Origin: Clostridium sp. CAG:628
Lineage (GTDB): Bacteria > Bacillota_I > Bacilli_A > RF39 > UBA660
Assembly: GCA_000438415.1 (NCBI GenBank)
Contig: FR902240.1
Span: 62,001 to 126,000, forward strand
Reading direction: 5' to 3'
DNA: 64,000 bases
The position numbers and the translations under genes are program-made. Below the pieces are notes generated by a model. The model did not search any database and was not told the DNA's origin. It saw only the letters and a program-made list of their open reading frames with translations. Within the stretch, counting starts at the first letter, position 1, and each line of letters starts with the position of its first letter. Shown in pieces: positions 52,471 through 61,640 of this stretch.

Positions 52471-52870
52471 AATTAAGAAAAGTGTTTATGATATAACTAA
52501 GAATAATCCTGAAAAGTTATATAAGACTTTAGAAAATATTTATTTACTTGATAAAGAAGATATGTATTTAGGATATAAGATGTTTGATAAAATATGTAAA
52601 TGTTTACCTAAAAATAATTTTAATAAATTAGTAAGAGATACTAATATAGAGAATTTATGTTATTCAAATAATAAGAATACTCATGTTATTAATGATTTTT
52701 TAAATAATGAAGTTACTAAAATGATTATTAAGAATAGTCATATAGTTGTTAAGAGTAATAGTATTTATCCAACACTTTTTAATAGTATTAAAAGTATTCC
52801 TAATTTGTTTGTATGTGATTTTGTTAATATGGATTATTTCTATTTAAAGAAGGTTAATTATATAAGATAG
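52448..52870 (+). CDS. sirA: SirA-like sporulation inhibitor of replication
   Basis: A 140-residue protein. The start (MRVYYIFLIKKSVYD) and the end (NLFVCDFVNMDYFYL) match the pattern of the SirA family, which in Bacillus binds DnaA domain I and blocks initiation during sporulation. The next gene is yneF; in Bacillus subtilis sirA (yneE) and yneF are also neighbours, which supports the call. Its first codons lie in the right arm of a strong terminator hairpin. Confidence 0.7.
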   Translation: MRVYYIFLIKKSVYDITKNNPEKLYKTLENIYLLDKEDMYLGYKMFDKICKCLPKNNFNKLVRDTNIENLCYSNNKNTHVINDFLNNEVTKMIIKNSHIVVKSNSIYPTLFNSIKSIPNLFVCDFVNMDYFYLKKVNYIR

Positions 52871-52918
52871 TTGTATTTTGTTTAAAAATTTTATATAATG
52901 TTATTAGGAGGCGTAGAA

Positions 52919-53128
52919 ATGATTTGGGATATATTATATGTTCTAATAGGACTTATTGTAGGAATTATTGTTGGTTTTTTAATAGCGAGAAAAGTTATGA
53001 CTAAAGAATTAAAGAAAAATCCACCAATTAATGAAGAAATGATTAAAACTTTAATGAAAGGGATGGGAAGAACTCCTAATCAAAAACAAGTTAATCAATT
53101 AATGAAACAAATGAGCAAATTTAATTAG
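52919..53128 (+). CDS. yneF: YneF family (UPF0154) membrane protein
   Basis: A 69-residue protein with one N-terminal helix (about 5-24), then [31 protein letters not shown] in two conserved blocks and a [11 protein letters not shown] tail, as in YneF. ATG 52919 follows AGGAGG. Function unknown; the synteny with sirA is informative. Confidence 0.88.
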   Translation: MIWDILYVLIGLIVGIIVGFLIARKVMTKELKKNPPINEEMIKTLMKGMGRTPNQKQVNQLMKQMSKFN

Positions 53129-53153
53129 TTTGCTTAATTTTTTAGGAGGAAAT

Positions 53154-53249
53154 ATGTTAAAAGAAGTATTAAGTGATTTACGTGAGTATTATTTAAATGA
53201 AGAGTATTATGTTAACAAGGTTAAAGAATTAATTTTTGGTATTAAATAA
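53154..53249 (+). CDS. 31-residue small ORF before the tmRNA gene
   Basis: ATG 53154 follows a perfect AGGAGG at good spacing and opens a charged peptide (LKEVLSDLREYYLNEEYY) ending in KELIFGIK. The strong site suggests translation. It ends five bases before the tmRNA -35 box. No known family. Confidence 0.5.
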   Translation: MLKEVLSDLREYYLNEEYYVNKVKELIFGIK

Positions 53250-53254
53250 AGTAC

Positions 53255-53283
53255 TTGATATTATGTATAAAATTTGGTATAAT
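53255..53283 (+). promoter_or_regulatory. Promoter of tmRNA
   Basis: TTGATA at 53255-53260 and TATAAT at 53278-53283 with a 17-base spacer. Confidence 0.85.
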
Positions 53284-53297
53284 TTTATATGTGTAAT

Positions 53298-53650
53298 GGG
53301 GCTGTATTGATTCGACAGAGTAGTTGTACGTATGGATACAAGTAGTAGGCGTACTTAAAACGCAAAATAAAATAATCGGAAACGATTTTAATTTTGCTCC
53401 TAGTTTTGCCTAATTAATGGTACTGGAGGTTCAGTTTATTCTTTGTCCATGAGAATAAGTGCTGGACTCATAAAAATGGACTATACTATATAATTGTTTA
53501 GGTTATATAATGAAATTATTCTAAACTTATGCTAGTACTGGAATGTTGGCTCTCCATGGTACTAGATGAAAATTTAAACCAACTAAACTTGTAAAAACGT
53601 CTGTATGGTTGATGCTTTGGACACGAAGTCGCACTTCGTCAGCTCCACCA
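53298..53650 (+). ncRNA. ssrA: Transfer-messenger RNA
   Basis: Begins GGGGCTGTATTGATTCGACA and ends CAGCTCCACCA; the terminal stem GGGGCTG/CAGCTCC closes the tRNA-like domain with an encoded CCA. It rescues stalled ribosomes and tags their products. The tag frame that ends at the TAA following TTTGCC reads NDFNFAPSFA at its C-terminus. The exact resume codon is unclear, because the frame aligned with Bacillus would stop after two codons. Confidence 0.96.
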
Positions 53651-53663
53651 AAAATAGTAAGTT

Positions 53664-53684
53664 ATCCCCTTTAATGGGGTTTTA
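53664..53684 (+). terminator. Terminator after tmRNA
   Basis: CCCC and GGGG pair around TTTAAT, followed by TTTTATT. Confidence 0.65.
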
Positions 53685-53714
53685 TTATACATTTAATTTA
53701 CAAAGTAAAACATA

Positions 53715-53743
53715 TTGGAAGTAATATGTGGTATACTTATAAT
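53715..53743 (+). promoter_or_regulatory. Promoter of murG
   Basis: TTGGAA at 53715-53720 and TATAAT at 53738-53743 with a 17-base spacer. The predicted start near 53750 falls within the GGTGAT ribosome binding site. Confidence 0.65.
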
Positions 53744-53756
53744 GGATGGTGATATT

Positions 53757-54809
53757 GTGAAAGTTATAGTAACTGCTGGAGGAACTGGAGGACATATTTA
53801 TCCTGCTTTAAGTGTTATTGAAAAAATATTAAGTGAAAAAGGTAATGAAGTATTATATATTGGTACTAAAAATAGAATGGAAAGTAAGTTAATTCCTGAA
53901 AAAGGTATTCCTTATGTTGGACTTGATATTTATGGTTTATCTAAAACTAATATACCAAGAGATATTAAGAATATTTATTTAGTAATGAATTCATATAGTA
54001 AGTGTAAAAAAATTATGAAGGAGTTTAAACCAGATTATGTTATAGGTTTTGGAGGGTATGTGACTTTGCCTGTTTTACTTGCTGCTCATAAGTATAAAAT
54101 TAGATGTGCTATACATGAACAAAATAAACTTCCTGGTAAAACTAATAGATTTCTAAGTAAATATGTTGATACTACTTTTGTTTCTTTTGATGAAAATAAT
54201 AATTATTTTAAAAATGAAGTTATATTAAGTGGTAATCCATGTGGGGAAAAGGCTATTACTACAAAAAAAGTTGATAAGACTACATTAGGTTTTGATAAAA
54301 ATAAGAAATTAATTATTATAGTAATGGGTAGTTTGGGTAGTGAAGTAGTTAATAATAGATTAAAGGATTTTATTACTAATTTTAATGATAAAGATAAAGA
54401 AATACTTTTTATTACGGGTAACTCTAGTTATGAAGAATTTAGTAATATAAAAAATGATAGAGTAAAAATTGTTCCTTTTATAAATGATTTGAGTGGTCTT
54501 ATGTCTAGTGCAGATATAATTATATCTAGGGCTGGTGCTTCTACAATAAGTGAGATTTTAGCCCTTAATAAGCCTTCAATATTAATACCTAGTCCTTATG
54601 TTGCTAATAATCATCAATATTATAATGCTTTAGAACTTAAAAATAAGAACTTGTGTTATATGATAGAGCAAAAAGACTTAGATACCAATAGTTTAAATGA
54701 AGGTATTAAGTATATTTTAATGAATGAAAAAGATATGATTAATAATTTAAAAAATGAACCTAAACTTAATGCAAGTACTATTATTGTTAATAAAATATTA
54801 AACAAATAA
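53757..54809 (+). CDS. murG: MurG N-acetylglucosaminyltransferase
   Basis: Adds GlcNAc to lipid I to make lipid II on the inner membrane face. The 350-residue protein has GGTGGHIYPAL at 8-18, VIGFGGYVTLP, HEQNKLPGKTNR and the UDP-GlcNAc site around SRAGASTISEI and PSPYVANNHQYYNA. The start is a GTG at 53757 behind GGTGAT; the leader is very short. Confidence 0.95.
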   Translation: MKVIVTAGGTGGHIYPALSVIEKILSEKGNEVLYIGTKNRMESKLIPEKGIPYVGLDIYGLSKTNIPRDIKNIYLVMNSYSKCKKIMKEFKPDYVIGFGGYVTLPVLLAAHKYKIRCAIHEQNKLPGKTNRFLSKYVDTTFVSFDENNNYFKNEVILSGNPCGEKAITTKKVDKTTLGFDKNKKLIIIVMGSLGSEVVNNRLKDFITNFNDKDKEILFITGNSSYEEFSNIKNDRVKIVPFINDLSGLMSSADIIISRAGASTISEILALNKPSILIPSPYVANNHQYYNALELKNKNLCYMIEQKDLDTNSLNEGIKYILMNEKDMINNLKNEPKLNASTIIVNKILNK

Positions 54810-54898
54810 TAGTTAAATAAAGATATAATTCTTGGGGTAATATAATTAGTATTAAAGATAACTTTAGTAAAGATGTTTATAGAGTTTAATGTTAATAG

Positions 54899-54927
54899 TT
54901 GAAGAAATAGTAAAAAAATTGTATAAT
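54899..54927 (+). promoter_or_regulatory. Promoter of divIB
   Basis: TTGAAG at 54899-54904 and TATAAT at 54922-54927 with a 17-base spacer. Confidence 0.7.
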
Positions 54928-54948
54928 TTATATAGTAGGAGATAAGAG

Positions 54949-55620
54949 ATGGTTAAAAAGGTTAAAAGAAAATTTAATTTTAAAAAATTTTTGATGTTTT
55001 TACTTATTCTATGTATGTTAGTACTTTTTGGTATTTATATTACTAAAAAACCTATTAAAAGTATATTAGTTAAGGGAACATATTTTTTGACTGATGAAGA
55101 TGTAATAGAAGAAGCTAATTTAGAAAATTATCCATCTTTTGTTAAGACTACTAGTTTAGGTATTAAGAAAAAGTTAAGTAATTTATCACTAGTAAAAAGT
55201 GTTAAAGTAAGTAAAGAGTTCGGGTATAGATTAGTTATTGATATAACTGAATATAAAGTGCTTTTTAAAATTAGAAGTAGTAATGAATATGTACTTGATA
55301 CTGGTAAAAGAGTAAGTGATTTAGATTTATTTGTACCTATACTTATTAATTATGTACCTGATGAAATATTTAGTAAAACTATTCAAATGTTTAGTAGGGT
55401 AGATGAAGATGTAATTTTAAAAATTAGTGAAATAGAGTATAGTCCTAATGATTATGATAAAGAAAGATTTATATTGTATATGAATGATGATAATGTTGTA
55501 TATATTACTTTAAATAAGATAAAAGAGTTTAATGATTATAATAAGATAAAAGATCAACTCGGTAGTCATAAAGGAGTACTATATTTAGATAGTGGAAACT
55601 ATTTTGAAATTAAGGAATGA
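54949..55620 (+). CDS. divIB: FtsQ/DivIB cell division protein
   Basis: A 223-residue bitopic protein with a basic N-terminus, one helix (about 13-31) and a POTRA domain (about 35-100) starting PIKSILVKGTYFLTDEDVIEE. FtsQ/DivIB stabilises the FtsL-PBP complex at the septum. It stands alone with its own promoter and terminator after murG. The expected murB is not seen. Confidence 0.88.
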   Translation: MVKKVKRKFNFKKFLMFLLILCMLVLFGIYITKKPIKSILVKGTYFLTDEDVIEEANLENYPSFVKTTSLGIKKKLSNLSLVKSVKVSKEFGYRLVIDITEYKVLFKIRSSNEYVLDTGKRVSDLDLFVPILINYVPDEIFSKTIQMFSRVDEDVILKISEIEYSPNDYDKERFILYMNDDNVVYITLNKIKEFNDYNKIKDQLGSHKGVLYLDSGNYFEIKE

Positions 55621-55649
55621 TGTGTACATAATAAGATACACATTTTTTG
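55620..55649 (+). terminator. Terminator after divIB
   Basis: ATGTGTA and TACACAT pair, followed by six T. Confidence 0.85.
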
Positions 55650-55707
55650 TTGAAAATTTATTTAATATGTATTATAATATTATAGTTTTAGAAAGAGGGT
55701 ATTAGAA

Positions 55708-57324
55708 ATGGAAAAGATGTTAGTTTTTGGACATATTAATCCTGATACAGATTCAGTTACTGCATCAATTACTTTGGCTAATTTAAAAAGGAAAATGGGT
55801 TTAAATGCTGAAGAAAGAGTATTAGGTGATATTAATAAAGAGACTAAATTTGTTTTAGATTATTTTAATGTTAAAGAACCTAGGTATTTAAATGATACTA
55901 AACTTAGAATAAAAGATATGGATTATAGAAAAAATTGTTTTATTAATGAGTATTCATCTATTATGGAAACTTATGACTATATGATGGAGAATAATACAAC
56001 TGGTGTTCCAATAGTAGATGAAGATAAGAAGTTTATTAGTTTAGTAACGGCTAAAGATATATTAAATGAGAGTATATTTAGTAATGATGTTTCACTGATT
56101 ACAAGTTATGATAATATTATTAAGACTATTAATGGTAAAGAAGTAGTTAGAGTAAGTGATGAAATAGAAGGTAGTATTAAAGCAGCTGCTTTTGCACATG
56201 CCACATTTGAAAGTAATGTTAATTTAACTAGAGATGATATTATTATAGTAGGAGATAGACATTATATTATTGAACTTGCTATTAAGTCTAAAGTTAAATT
56301 ACTTATTATAGTGGGTGGAAATACTCTTAAAAAAGATGAAATTAAGTTGGCTAAAAAGAATAAAGTAAATGTTATTTTAACTGATTTAAATACTTTTGAA
56401 ACTTCTAGAATTATTTTAAATAGTAATTATGTTAAGAAGTTAGCAAGTAAAACTAATTATGTTTTATATGAAAAAGATAGTTATGATGATTTTATGGAAA
56501 AGAGTAAAAGTTTAAAAGTAGATAATTATCCAGTAGTAGATAAAAATCTTGTATGTAAAGGGCTATTAAGAAAGAGTGAACTTGGTAAAAGTAATAAAAG
56601 AAAAGTTATATTAGTTGATCATAATGAGATAGAACAGTCTGCAATTGGGCTTGAGGAGGCAGAGATTATTGAGATAGTTGATCATCATAAGATAGGTAGA
56701 GTTAGTACAAAAGTGCCGATTAATTTTAGAAATATGGCTGTAGGTAGTACTAATACAATTATTTATGAATTATATAAAGAGAATAAAGTAAAGATTAGTA
56801 AAGAGATGGCTGGACTTATGATTAGTGGTATAATAAGTGATACTTTACTTTTAAAGAGTCCTACAACTACTATACATGATAAGAATGCAGTTAAGGCTTT
56901 AAAGAAAATTTGTAAATTAAATATTAATAAGTATGGTATAGAAATGTTTAAAGCTGGAACTAGTTTAGAGGGAATGAGTGTTAGTGATATACTTAATTTA
57001 GATAGTAAAACATTTAAAAATAATGATATTACATTTACTGTAAGTCAGGCATTTACTCTTGATATTTTAGAAATACTTAATGATAAAGATAAGTATTTAG
57101 ATGAAATTGATAATATTATGAATGATTCTAAAGTAGATGCATATGTTTTTGTTATAACTGATATTATAAAGAATGGTAGTTATCTTTTATATAATAAAGA
57201 ATGCGAAGAAAGTATTAGAAAAGCTTTTAATTTGAAGAAGGTTAGTGAAGGAGTATTTGTTAAAAATGTAGTGTCTAGAAAGAAACAAATAGTTCCAGTA
57301 TTAATTGATAGTTTAGAAAAATAG
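55708..57324 (+). CDS. ppaC: CBS-domain family II inorganic pyrophosphatase
   Basis: Hydrolyses pyrophosphate with Mn2+/Co2+. The 538-residue protein has the DHH-type start FGHINPDTDSVTA, then an inserted regulatory region (about 65-290) with CBS-like TTGVPIVDEDKKFISLVT and VDNYPVVDKN around a DRTGG-like segment. Catalytic VDHNE, EIVDHHKIG and the C-terminal DHHA2 domain follow. The CBS insert in such enzymes binds adenine nucleotides and sets activity by energy state. Confidence 0.93.
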   Translation: MEKMLVFGHINPDTDSVTASITLANLKRKMGLNAEERVLGDINKETKFVLDYFNVKEPRYLNDTKLRIKDMDYRKNCFINEYSSIMETYDYMMENNTTGVPIVDEDKKFISLVTAKDILNESIFSNDVSLITSYDNIIKTINGKEVVRVSDEIEGSIKAAAFAHATFESNVNLTRDDIIIVGDRHYIIELAIKSKVKLLIIVGGNTLKKDEIKLAKKNKVNVILTDLNTFETSRIILNSNYVKKLASKTNYVLYEKDSYDDFMEKSKSLKVDNYPVVDKNLVCKGLLRKSELGKSNKRKVILVDHNEIEQSAIGLEEAEIIEIVDHHKIGRVSTKVPINFRNMAVGSTNTIIYELYKENKVKISKEMAGLMISGIISDTLLLKSPTTTIHDKNAVKALKKICKLNINKYGIEMFKAGTSLEGMSVSDILNLDSKTFKNNDITFTVSQAFTLDILEILNDKDKYLDEIDNIMNDSKVDAYVFVITDIIKNGSYLLYNKECEESIRKAFNLKKVSEGVFVKNVVSRKKQIVPVLIDSLEK

Positions 57325-57352
57325 ACTCAGTTTTGATTTACTGAGTCTTTTT
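57323..57352. terminator. Bidirectional terminator
   Basis: AGACTCAGT and ACTGAGTCT form a 9-bp stem between convergent genes, with T on one side. Confidence 0.85.
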
Positions 57353-58840
57353 AATATCATCAATTGTTACTTTACTATTATGTGGAATTGGTTTCCATTC
57401 AACTTTCATAAATAATGCAAAGTATGTTGAGTATCTTCCAATTATATCAAATGTTGGCCAAGTTAGGCAGTATAATATTTTTTTATGAAGTGGCATTGGT
57501 TTGATGTTTTTGTGTTCTATTATGAATAAGTAAACGGCAACCCATATTTTTTCAAAGTATGAACCTATCCTATAAAGTATTCTAAACCACAAGTTAATAA
57601 GTAATCCTATTAGAAAAGCATTTATTCCTGGATTAACTACTACTTTAATAGTGAATAGTTTTCTTAGTGCTTTTGCTAAGTATGTTCCTCCTTGGAAGAA
57701 GTTAACATCAATTCCTGTGTTATACATATAACATGCACCCATGAACCATATAACTACTAACCATCTAAATATATTGAATACACTAAGTGGTGTTAACTGC
57801 ATTAATGTGTCATATGAAGCAAATCTGTGTCTTATATTTTCAATTATATTAAGTATGAATTCTTTAAAAGTTTTACTTTTATTTTTTTTGTTTACTGAAG
57901 TTTCTCCCCATTTTGTTCTTACATACCATTTACCTAAAAATATATTTATAAATAGGTAAGGGCCGCTTTCAACAAATGCTTGTAAGTGTCCTTTACTCCA
58001 ACGTATTCTTTGACGAAGTGCAACTTTTAAACTTGTTGGTTGTTCATCATAAAACATTGCTTTATCTTGATAAGTTATTTGGTAACCTTGCGCTACTGCA
58101 TCAGCTGTAAGAGCTCTGTCTTCTGTAAGACTTGTATAATGCCAACCATTTTTTACTATTTCATTAGTAAACAAGAATCCTGTTCCTTGAATGTTAGTGG
58201 CTAAATGTAACACACTTCTTGCGCGGTGATTTGCTCTTATACTTCTAATCCAGTGTAGTGCATATGTTGAAGCAATCCAGTTTTCATCAAAGTTCTTAGT
58301 GTTTCTGTATGAAGTGATTATTTTTTCTCCACTATCAAAAGCATCATTCATTCTACTAATGTAGTCAGTATTAAGCAAGTTATCTGCATCAAATATAAAG
58401 TATCCTTCAAAACTCATTCTACCATAGTCTTCTTCAATTCTATCAAGTAAGTATTCAAGTGCATATCCTTTAGTTCTATGTTCATTATCAAATCTTTCGT
58501 AGCACACTGCACCATGATTTCTTGCTATTTCTGCTGTGTTATCTGTACAGTTATCTGCTACTACAAATGTTGTAACTAAACTCATATCATAGTCTTGTTT
58601 GTTAATACTATCAATTAAGTTACCTATAACATTCTTTTCATTTCTTGCTGCAATTAGAATTGCATATTTGTGTTTATTTTTAGCAGGTTTAAACTTTCTT
58701 GTAAAGAATAAACCAATAATATAGTAAGCATTTTTATAAAGTAACACTATTGTTAATATTTTTCCTAAAATATCATAAACACTTTTCCATTCATGATAAT
58801 GGTTAGCTATTACATTAAATAAATTCATTAAATAAATCAT
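57338..58840 (-). CDS. Membrane-bound family 2 glycosyltransferase
   Basis: A 500-residue processive-type GT2 enzyme. It has a nucleotide-sugar binding start (YAILIAARNEKNVIG), ADNCTDNT, the DxD in FDADNLL, a TED-type SLTEDRAL and the QRIRW motif of cellulose/hyaluronan-synthase relatives. Membrane helices flank the catalytic domain, which faces the cytoplasm. ATG 58840 follows GAGGTG. The polymer made cannot be named. Confidence 0.9.
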   Translation of the reverse strand: MIYLMNLFNVIANHYHEWKSVYDILGKILTIVLLYKNAYYIIGLFFTRKFKPAKNKHKYAILIAARNEKNVIGNLIDSINKQDYDMSLVTTFVVADNCTDNTAEIARNHGAVCYERFDNEHRTKGYALEYLLDRIEEDYGRMSFEGYFIFDADNLLNTDYISRMNDAFDSGEKIITSYRNTKNFDENWIASTYALHWIRSIRANHRARSVLHLATNIQGTGFLFTNEIVKNGWHYTSLTEDRALTADAVAQGYQITYQDKAMFYDEQPTSLKVALRQRIRWSKGHLQAFVESGPYLFINIFLGKWYVRTKWGETSVNKKNKSKTFKEFILNIIENIRHRFASYDTLMQLTPLSVFNIFRWLVVIWFMGACYMYNTGIDVNFFQGGTYLAKALRKLFTIKVVVNPGINAFLIGLLINLWFRILYRIGSYFEKIWVAVYLFIIEHKNIKPMPLHKKILYCLTWPTFDIIGRYSTYFALFMKVEWKPIPHNSKVTIDDIKKTQ

Positions 58841-59082
58841 ATTACACCTCAAAACTAATAATAGTATATCATAGTTTATTATAAAAAGATAGTTTCAAAT
58901 TAATGGGTGTGTTCTTTCTATATTAAGTTGTTTATAAGTATGAGTTAAATTATATTGGTGTTTTAAAAAAATATGCTAGTTATTGAAACTAATTAATTTT
59001 TGTAAAATAATGTATAGTTTTTTTCTCTTGTGTTTTAAAATAATTATTTATATTGTATACTTATAATGGGAAGTGAAAAGAA

Positions 59083-60099
59083 TTGAAAAAGTTTTTAGTA
59101 ATAATTGGTTCACTATTTTTAATTAGTGGATGTAGTAAAACAGATAATATTATAAATAAAGGGAAGGATAAAGAACCAGTTAAGAAATTACAAATAGTAG
59201 ATGAATCAAGTAAGTCTAGAAGCTATGCAGTAATGATTAATAATAATCATCGTGCTTGGCCACATGCTGGGTTACAGGAGAGTATTGTTAATTATGAAAT
59301 TATTACTGAAGGAGGAATAACTAGATTTTTAGCTGTATATAAAGATAATATTCCAGAACAAATTGGTTCAGTTAGAAGTAGTCGTCCATATTTTCTAGAT
59401 TATGCTTTAGAAAATGATGCTATTTATATACATTGGGGTGGAAGTGACCTTGCTTATAGTGATATGTCTAAACTTGGTATTGACCACATTGATGGAATAA
59501 GATATGAAGGGTCATACTTTTTTAGAGATAGAAGTTTAGACAGGGCTTATGAACATACTGGTTTTACAAGAGGAAGTATGATTAAGGAAGGAGCGACTGC
59601 TCTTGGATTTAGAACTGAAAGTGATAAAGGGAATTTACTTAATTATAGTGTAGATGATATTGATTTAAGTAAGTATGAAGGAACTATAAAAGCAGATAAT
59701 GTAGAAATAGAGTATTCTAGTTATCAAACAACTAGTTATAAGTATGATGAAGAAAATAAGGTTTATTTAAGAAGTATGTGTGATGAAGCTCATGTAGACT
59801 TAATTACTGGTAAACAATATACTGCTAAAAATATTATTACTTATCAAGTAAAGAATAGAAGTTATGATGATTATGGTAGACAAGAATTAGATAATATAGG
59901 AAGTGGAGAAGGATACTATATAAGTGAGGGATATGCTACTCCTATTACATGGGAAAAAACTTGTAGAAGTTGTAAAACTATTTATAAGTATAGTGATGGT
60001 AAAGAGTTAAAAGTAAATGATGGAAATACTTGGATACAGATTCAACCAGTTGGTAAAGTTTTAGATATTACTAGTAATAATACTGAAACAGAAGAATAA
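59083..60099 (+). CDS. YerB-like lipoprotein (DUF3048)
   Basis: A 338-residue lipoprotein with the lipobox LISGC (Cys17). The DUF3048 core follows: AVMINNNHRAWPHAGLQES, ITEGGITRFLAVY, IGSVRSSRPYFLDYA and HWGGSDLAY. The start is TTG 59083 behind GGAAGTG. YerB is an envelope protein of unclear function. Confidence 0.9.
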   Translation: MKKFLVIIGSLFLISGCSKTDNIINKGKDKEPVKKLQIVDESSKSRSYAVMINNNHRAWPHAGLQESIVNYEIITEGGITRFLAVYKDNIPEQIGSVRSSRPYFLDYALENDAIYIHWGGSDLAYSDMSKLGIDHIDGIRYEGSYFFRDRSLDRAYEHTGFTRGSMIKEGATALGFRTESDKGNLLNYSVDDIDLSKYEGTIKADNVEIEYSSYQTTSYKYDEENKVYLRSMCDEAHVDLITGKQYTAKNIITYQVKNRSYDDYGRQELDNIGSGEGYYISEGYATPITWEKTCRSCKTIYKYSDGKELKVNDGNTWIQIQPVGKVLDITSNNTETEE

Positions 60100-60159
60100 A
60101 ATATATTGAAATAATCTCTAATATTTGGTAAAATAGAGATATACTAAGGAGGATAATTT

Positions 60160-60708
60160 ATGGAAAGTGTGATGAATTTTTTAGCAGAATATTATATTTG
60201 GTTTTTTGTAGCTGCAATAGTTTTATGTTTTGCTTTAATTGGATTTATAATTGATTCTAAGAAAAAACAAAAAGGAGAAGTTAAAAATAATACTTTAGAT
60301 AGTACACCAGAAATGAGTATTCCAGTTAATAATACTATGGATATGAATAATGGTTTAGAGAATACTGTAACTAAAACTGAAAGTGCATCTAATATGACAG
60401 GAAATAATGAACCAGTTAATATGGATGCAACTATGGAGATTAATGATATTCCAATTAATAATACTCCAAATGTAGTTAGTATGGAAAACAATAATAATGT
60501 AGTAAATAATACACCAGTTATGGAACCAACTAAAACAGAAACACCTACAGTAACAACTGAAACACAAACTAATGCCATACCAGTAAATGATGAAAGGCCT
60601 GCAGTTATGTTAGATGAGTTACCTGAAGTGGAAAGTTTAAACTTGAATGAAGTACCAACTAAGCCAGAAGAAAAATTAGAATCATTTGATTTTAGTGATG
60701 ACAAATAA
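60160..60708 (+). CDS. Single-pass membrane protein with Asn/Thr-rich tail
   Basis: A 182-residue protein with one N-terminal helix (about 10-29), a short basic stretch (DSKKKQKGE) and a long low-complexity Asn/Thr/Pro/Glu tail ending in FDFSDDK. The basic flank after the helix suggests the tail may be cytoplasmic. No family recognised. It precedes cdaA but has its own terminator. Confidence 0.6.
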   Translation: MESVMNFLAEYYIWFFVAAIVLCFALIGFIIDSKKKQKGEVKNNTLDSTPEMSIPVNNTMDMNNGLENTVTKTESASNMTGNNEPVNMDATMEINDIPINNTPNVVSMENNNNVVNNTPVMEPTKTETPTVTTETQTNAIPVNDERPAVMLDELPEVESLNLNEVPTKPEEKLESFDFSDDK

Positions 60709-60734
60709 TATGTAAAATGGATGTGTAATATTTT

Positions 60735-60762
60735 AAAAGATATAGTAATTATATCTTTTTTA
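60735..60762 (+). terminator. Terminator before cdaA
   Basis: AAAAGATATA and TATATCTTTT form a 10-bp stem followed by T. Confidence 0.8.
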
Positions 60763-60797
60763 TTATATAATTATTATTAGTAAGGAGAGATTATATT

Positions 60798-61640
60798 ATG
60801 GCATTAACAGAGATATATACAATATTTACAAAAGTTTTAGATGTTGGTATATTATGGTTTATATTCTATTATATATTGAAGTATATAAGAAAGAATGTAA
60901 AATTAACTTTGATTTTTAAGGGAGTTTTAATAGTAGTTTTTCTTAAATTATTAAGTGAATGGTTGAATTTGAATACAGTTGGAGTACTTTTAGAGTATGT
61001 AATAGAAAGTGTTCCTATTGCTATTATTGTTTTATTTCAACCTGAAATTAGAAATGTATTAGAAAGTATTGGAAGAAGTCAACTTCTTGGTAGACATAAG
61101 GTTCTTACAGTTGATGAAAGAGAAAAAATTGTATATGAAATTATGCAAGCAGTTGAATATTTAAAAAGAAATAGAATTGGTGCACTTATGGTTATTGAAA
61201 GAGACTATAGTTTATCTCAATATATAGAGAGTGCTACAAAGATATATGCTGATATTAGTAGTGAGTTATTAATTAGTATATTCTTCCCAAATAATCCACT
61301 TCATGATGGCGCAGTTATTATTGAAGGAGATAGAATTAGTTCTGCTGGTAGTGTTTTACCAACTAGTATGAATCCTAATATTAGTAAGAGACTAGGTACA
61401 AGACATCGTGCTGCTTTAGGTATAGCAGAAGTCAGTGATGCAATTAGTATATGTGTTAGTGAAGAAACTGGAAGAGTTAGTATAGGAGTTGATGGTCAAC
61501 TTAACTATAATATGACTTTAGAAGATGCTAGAATGTTACTTATTGAAAGTTTACAACCTAAAAAAGAAACTTTCTTTGATGCAGAGGCTAATTTAGAAGA
61601 AAGTGAAGGTGAGTTAGATGAAAACAACAAAGAAGAGTAA
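60798..61640 (+). CDS. cdaA: Diadenylate cyclase CdaA
   Basis: Makes the second messenger c-di-AMP from two ATP. The 280-residue protein has three N-terminal membrane helices and the DAC domain with NPLHDGAVII (DGA motif) and GTRHRAALGIAE (RHR motif). It overlaps cdaR by 23 bases, the usual cdaA-cdaR arrangement; glmM is not adjacent in the window. Confidence 0.96.
   Translation: MALTEIYTIFTKVLDVGILWFIFYYILKYIRKNVKLTLIFKGVLIVVFLKLLSEWLNLNTVGVLLEYVIESVPIAIIVLFQPEIRNVLESIGRSQLLGRHKVLTVDEREKIVYEIMQAVEYLKRNRIGALMVIERDYSLSQYIESATKIYADISSELLISIFFPNNPLHDGAVIIEGDRISSAGSVLPTSMNPNISKRLGTRHRAALGIAEVSDAISICVSEETGRVSIGVDGQLNYNMTLEDARMLLIESLQPKKETFFDAEANLEESEGELDENNKEE

Noticed and set aside
54810..54948. 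murB remnant between murG and divIB
   Set aside because: The gap is short and the only open stretch is a few residues without a murB motif.
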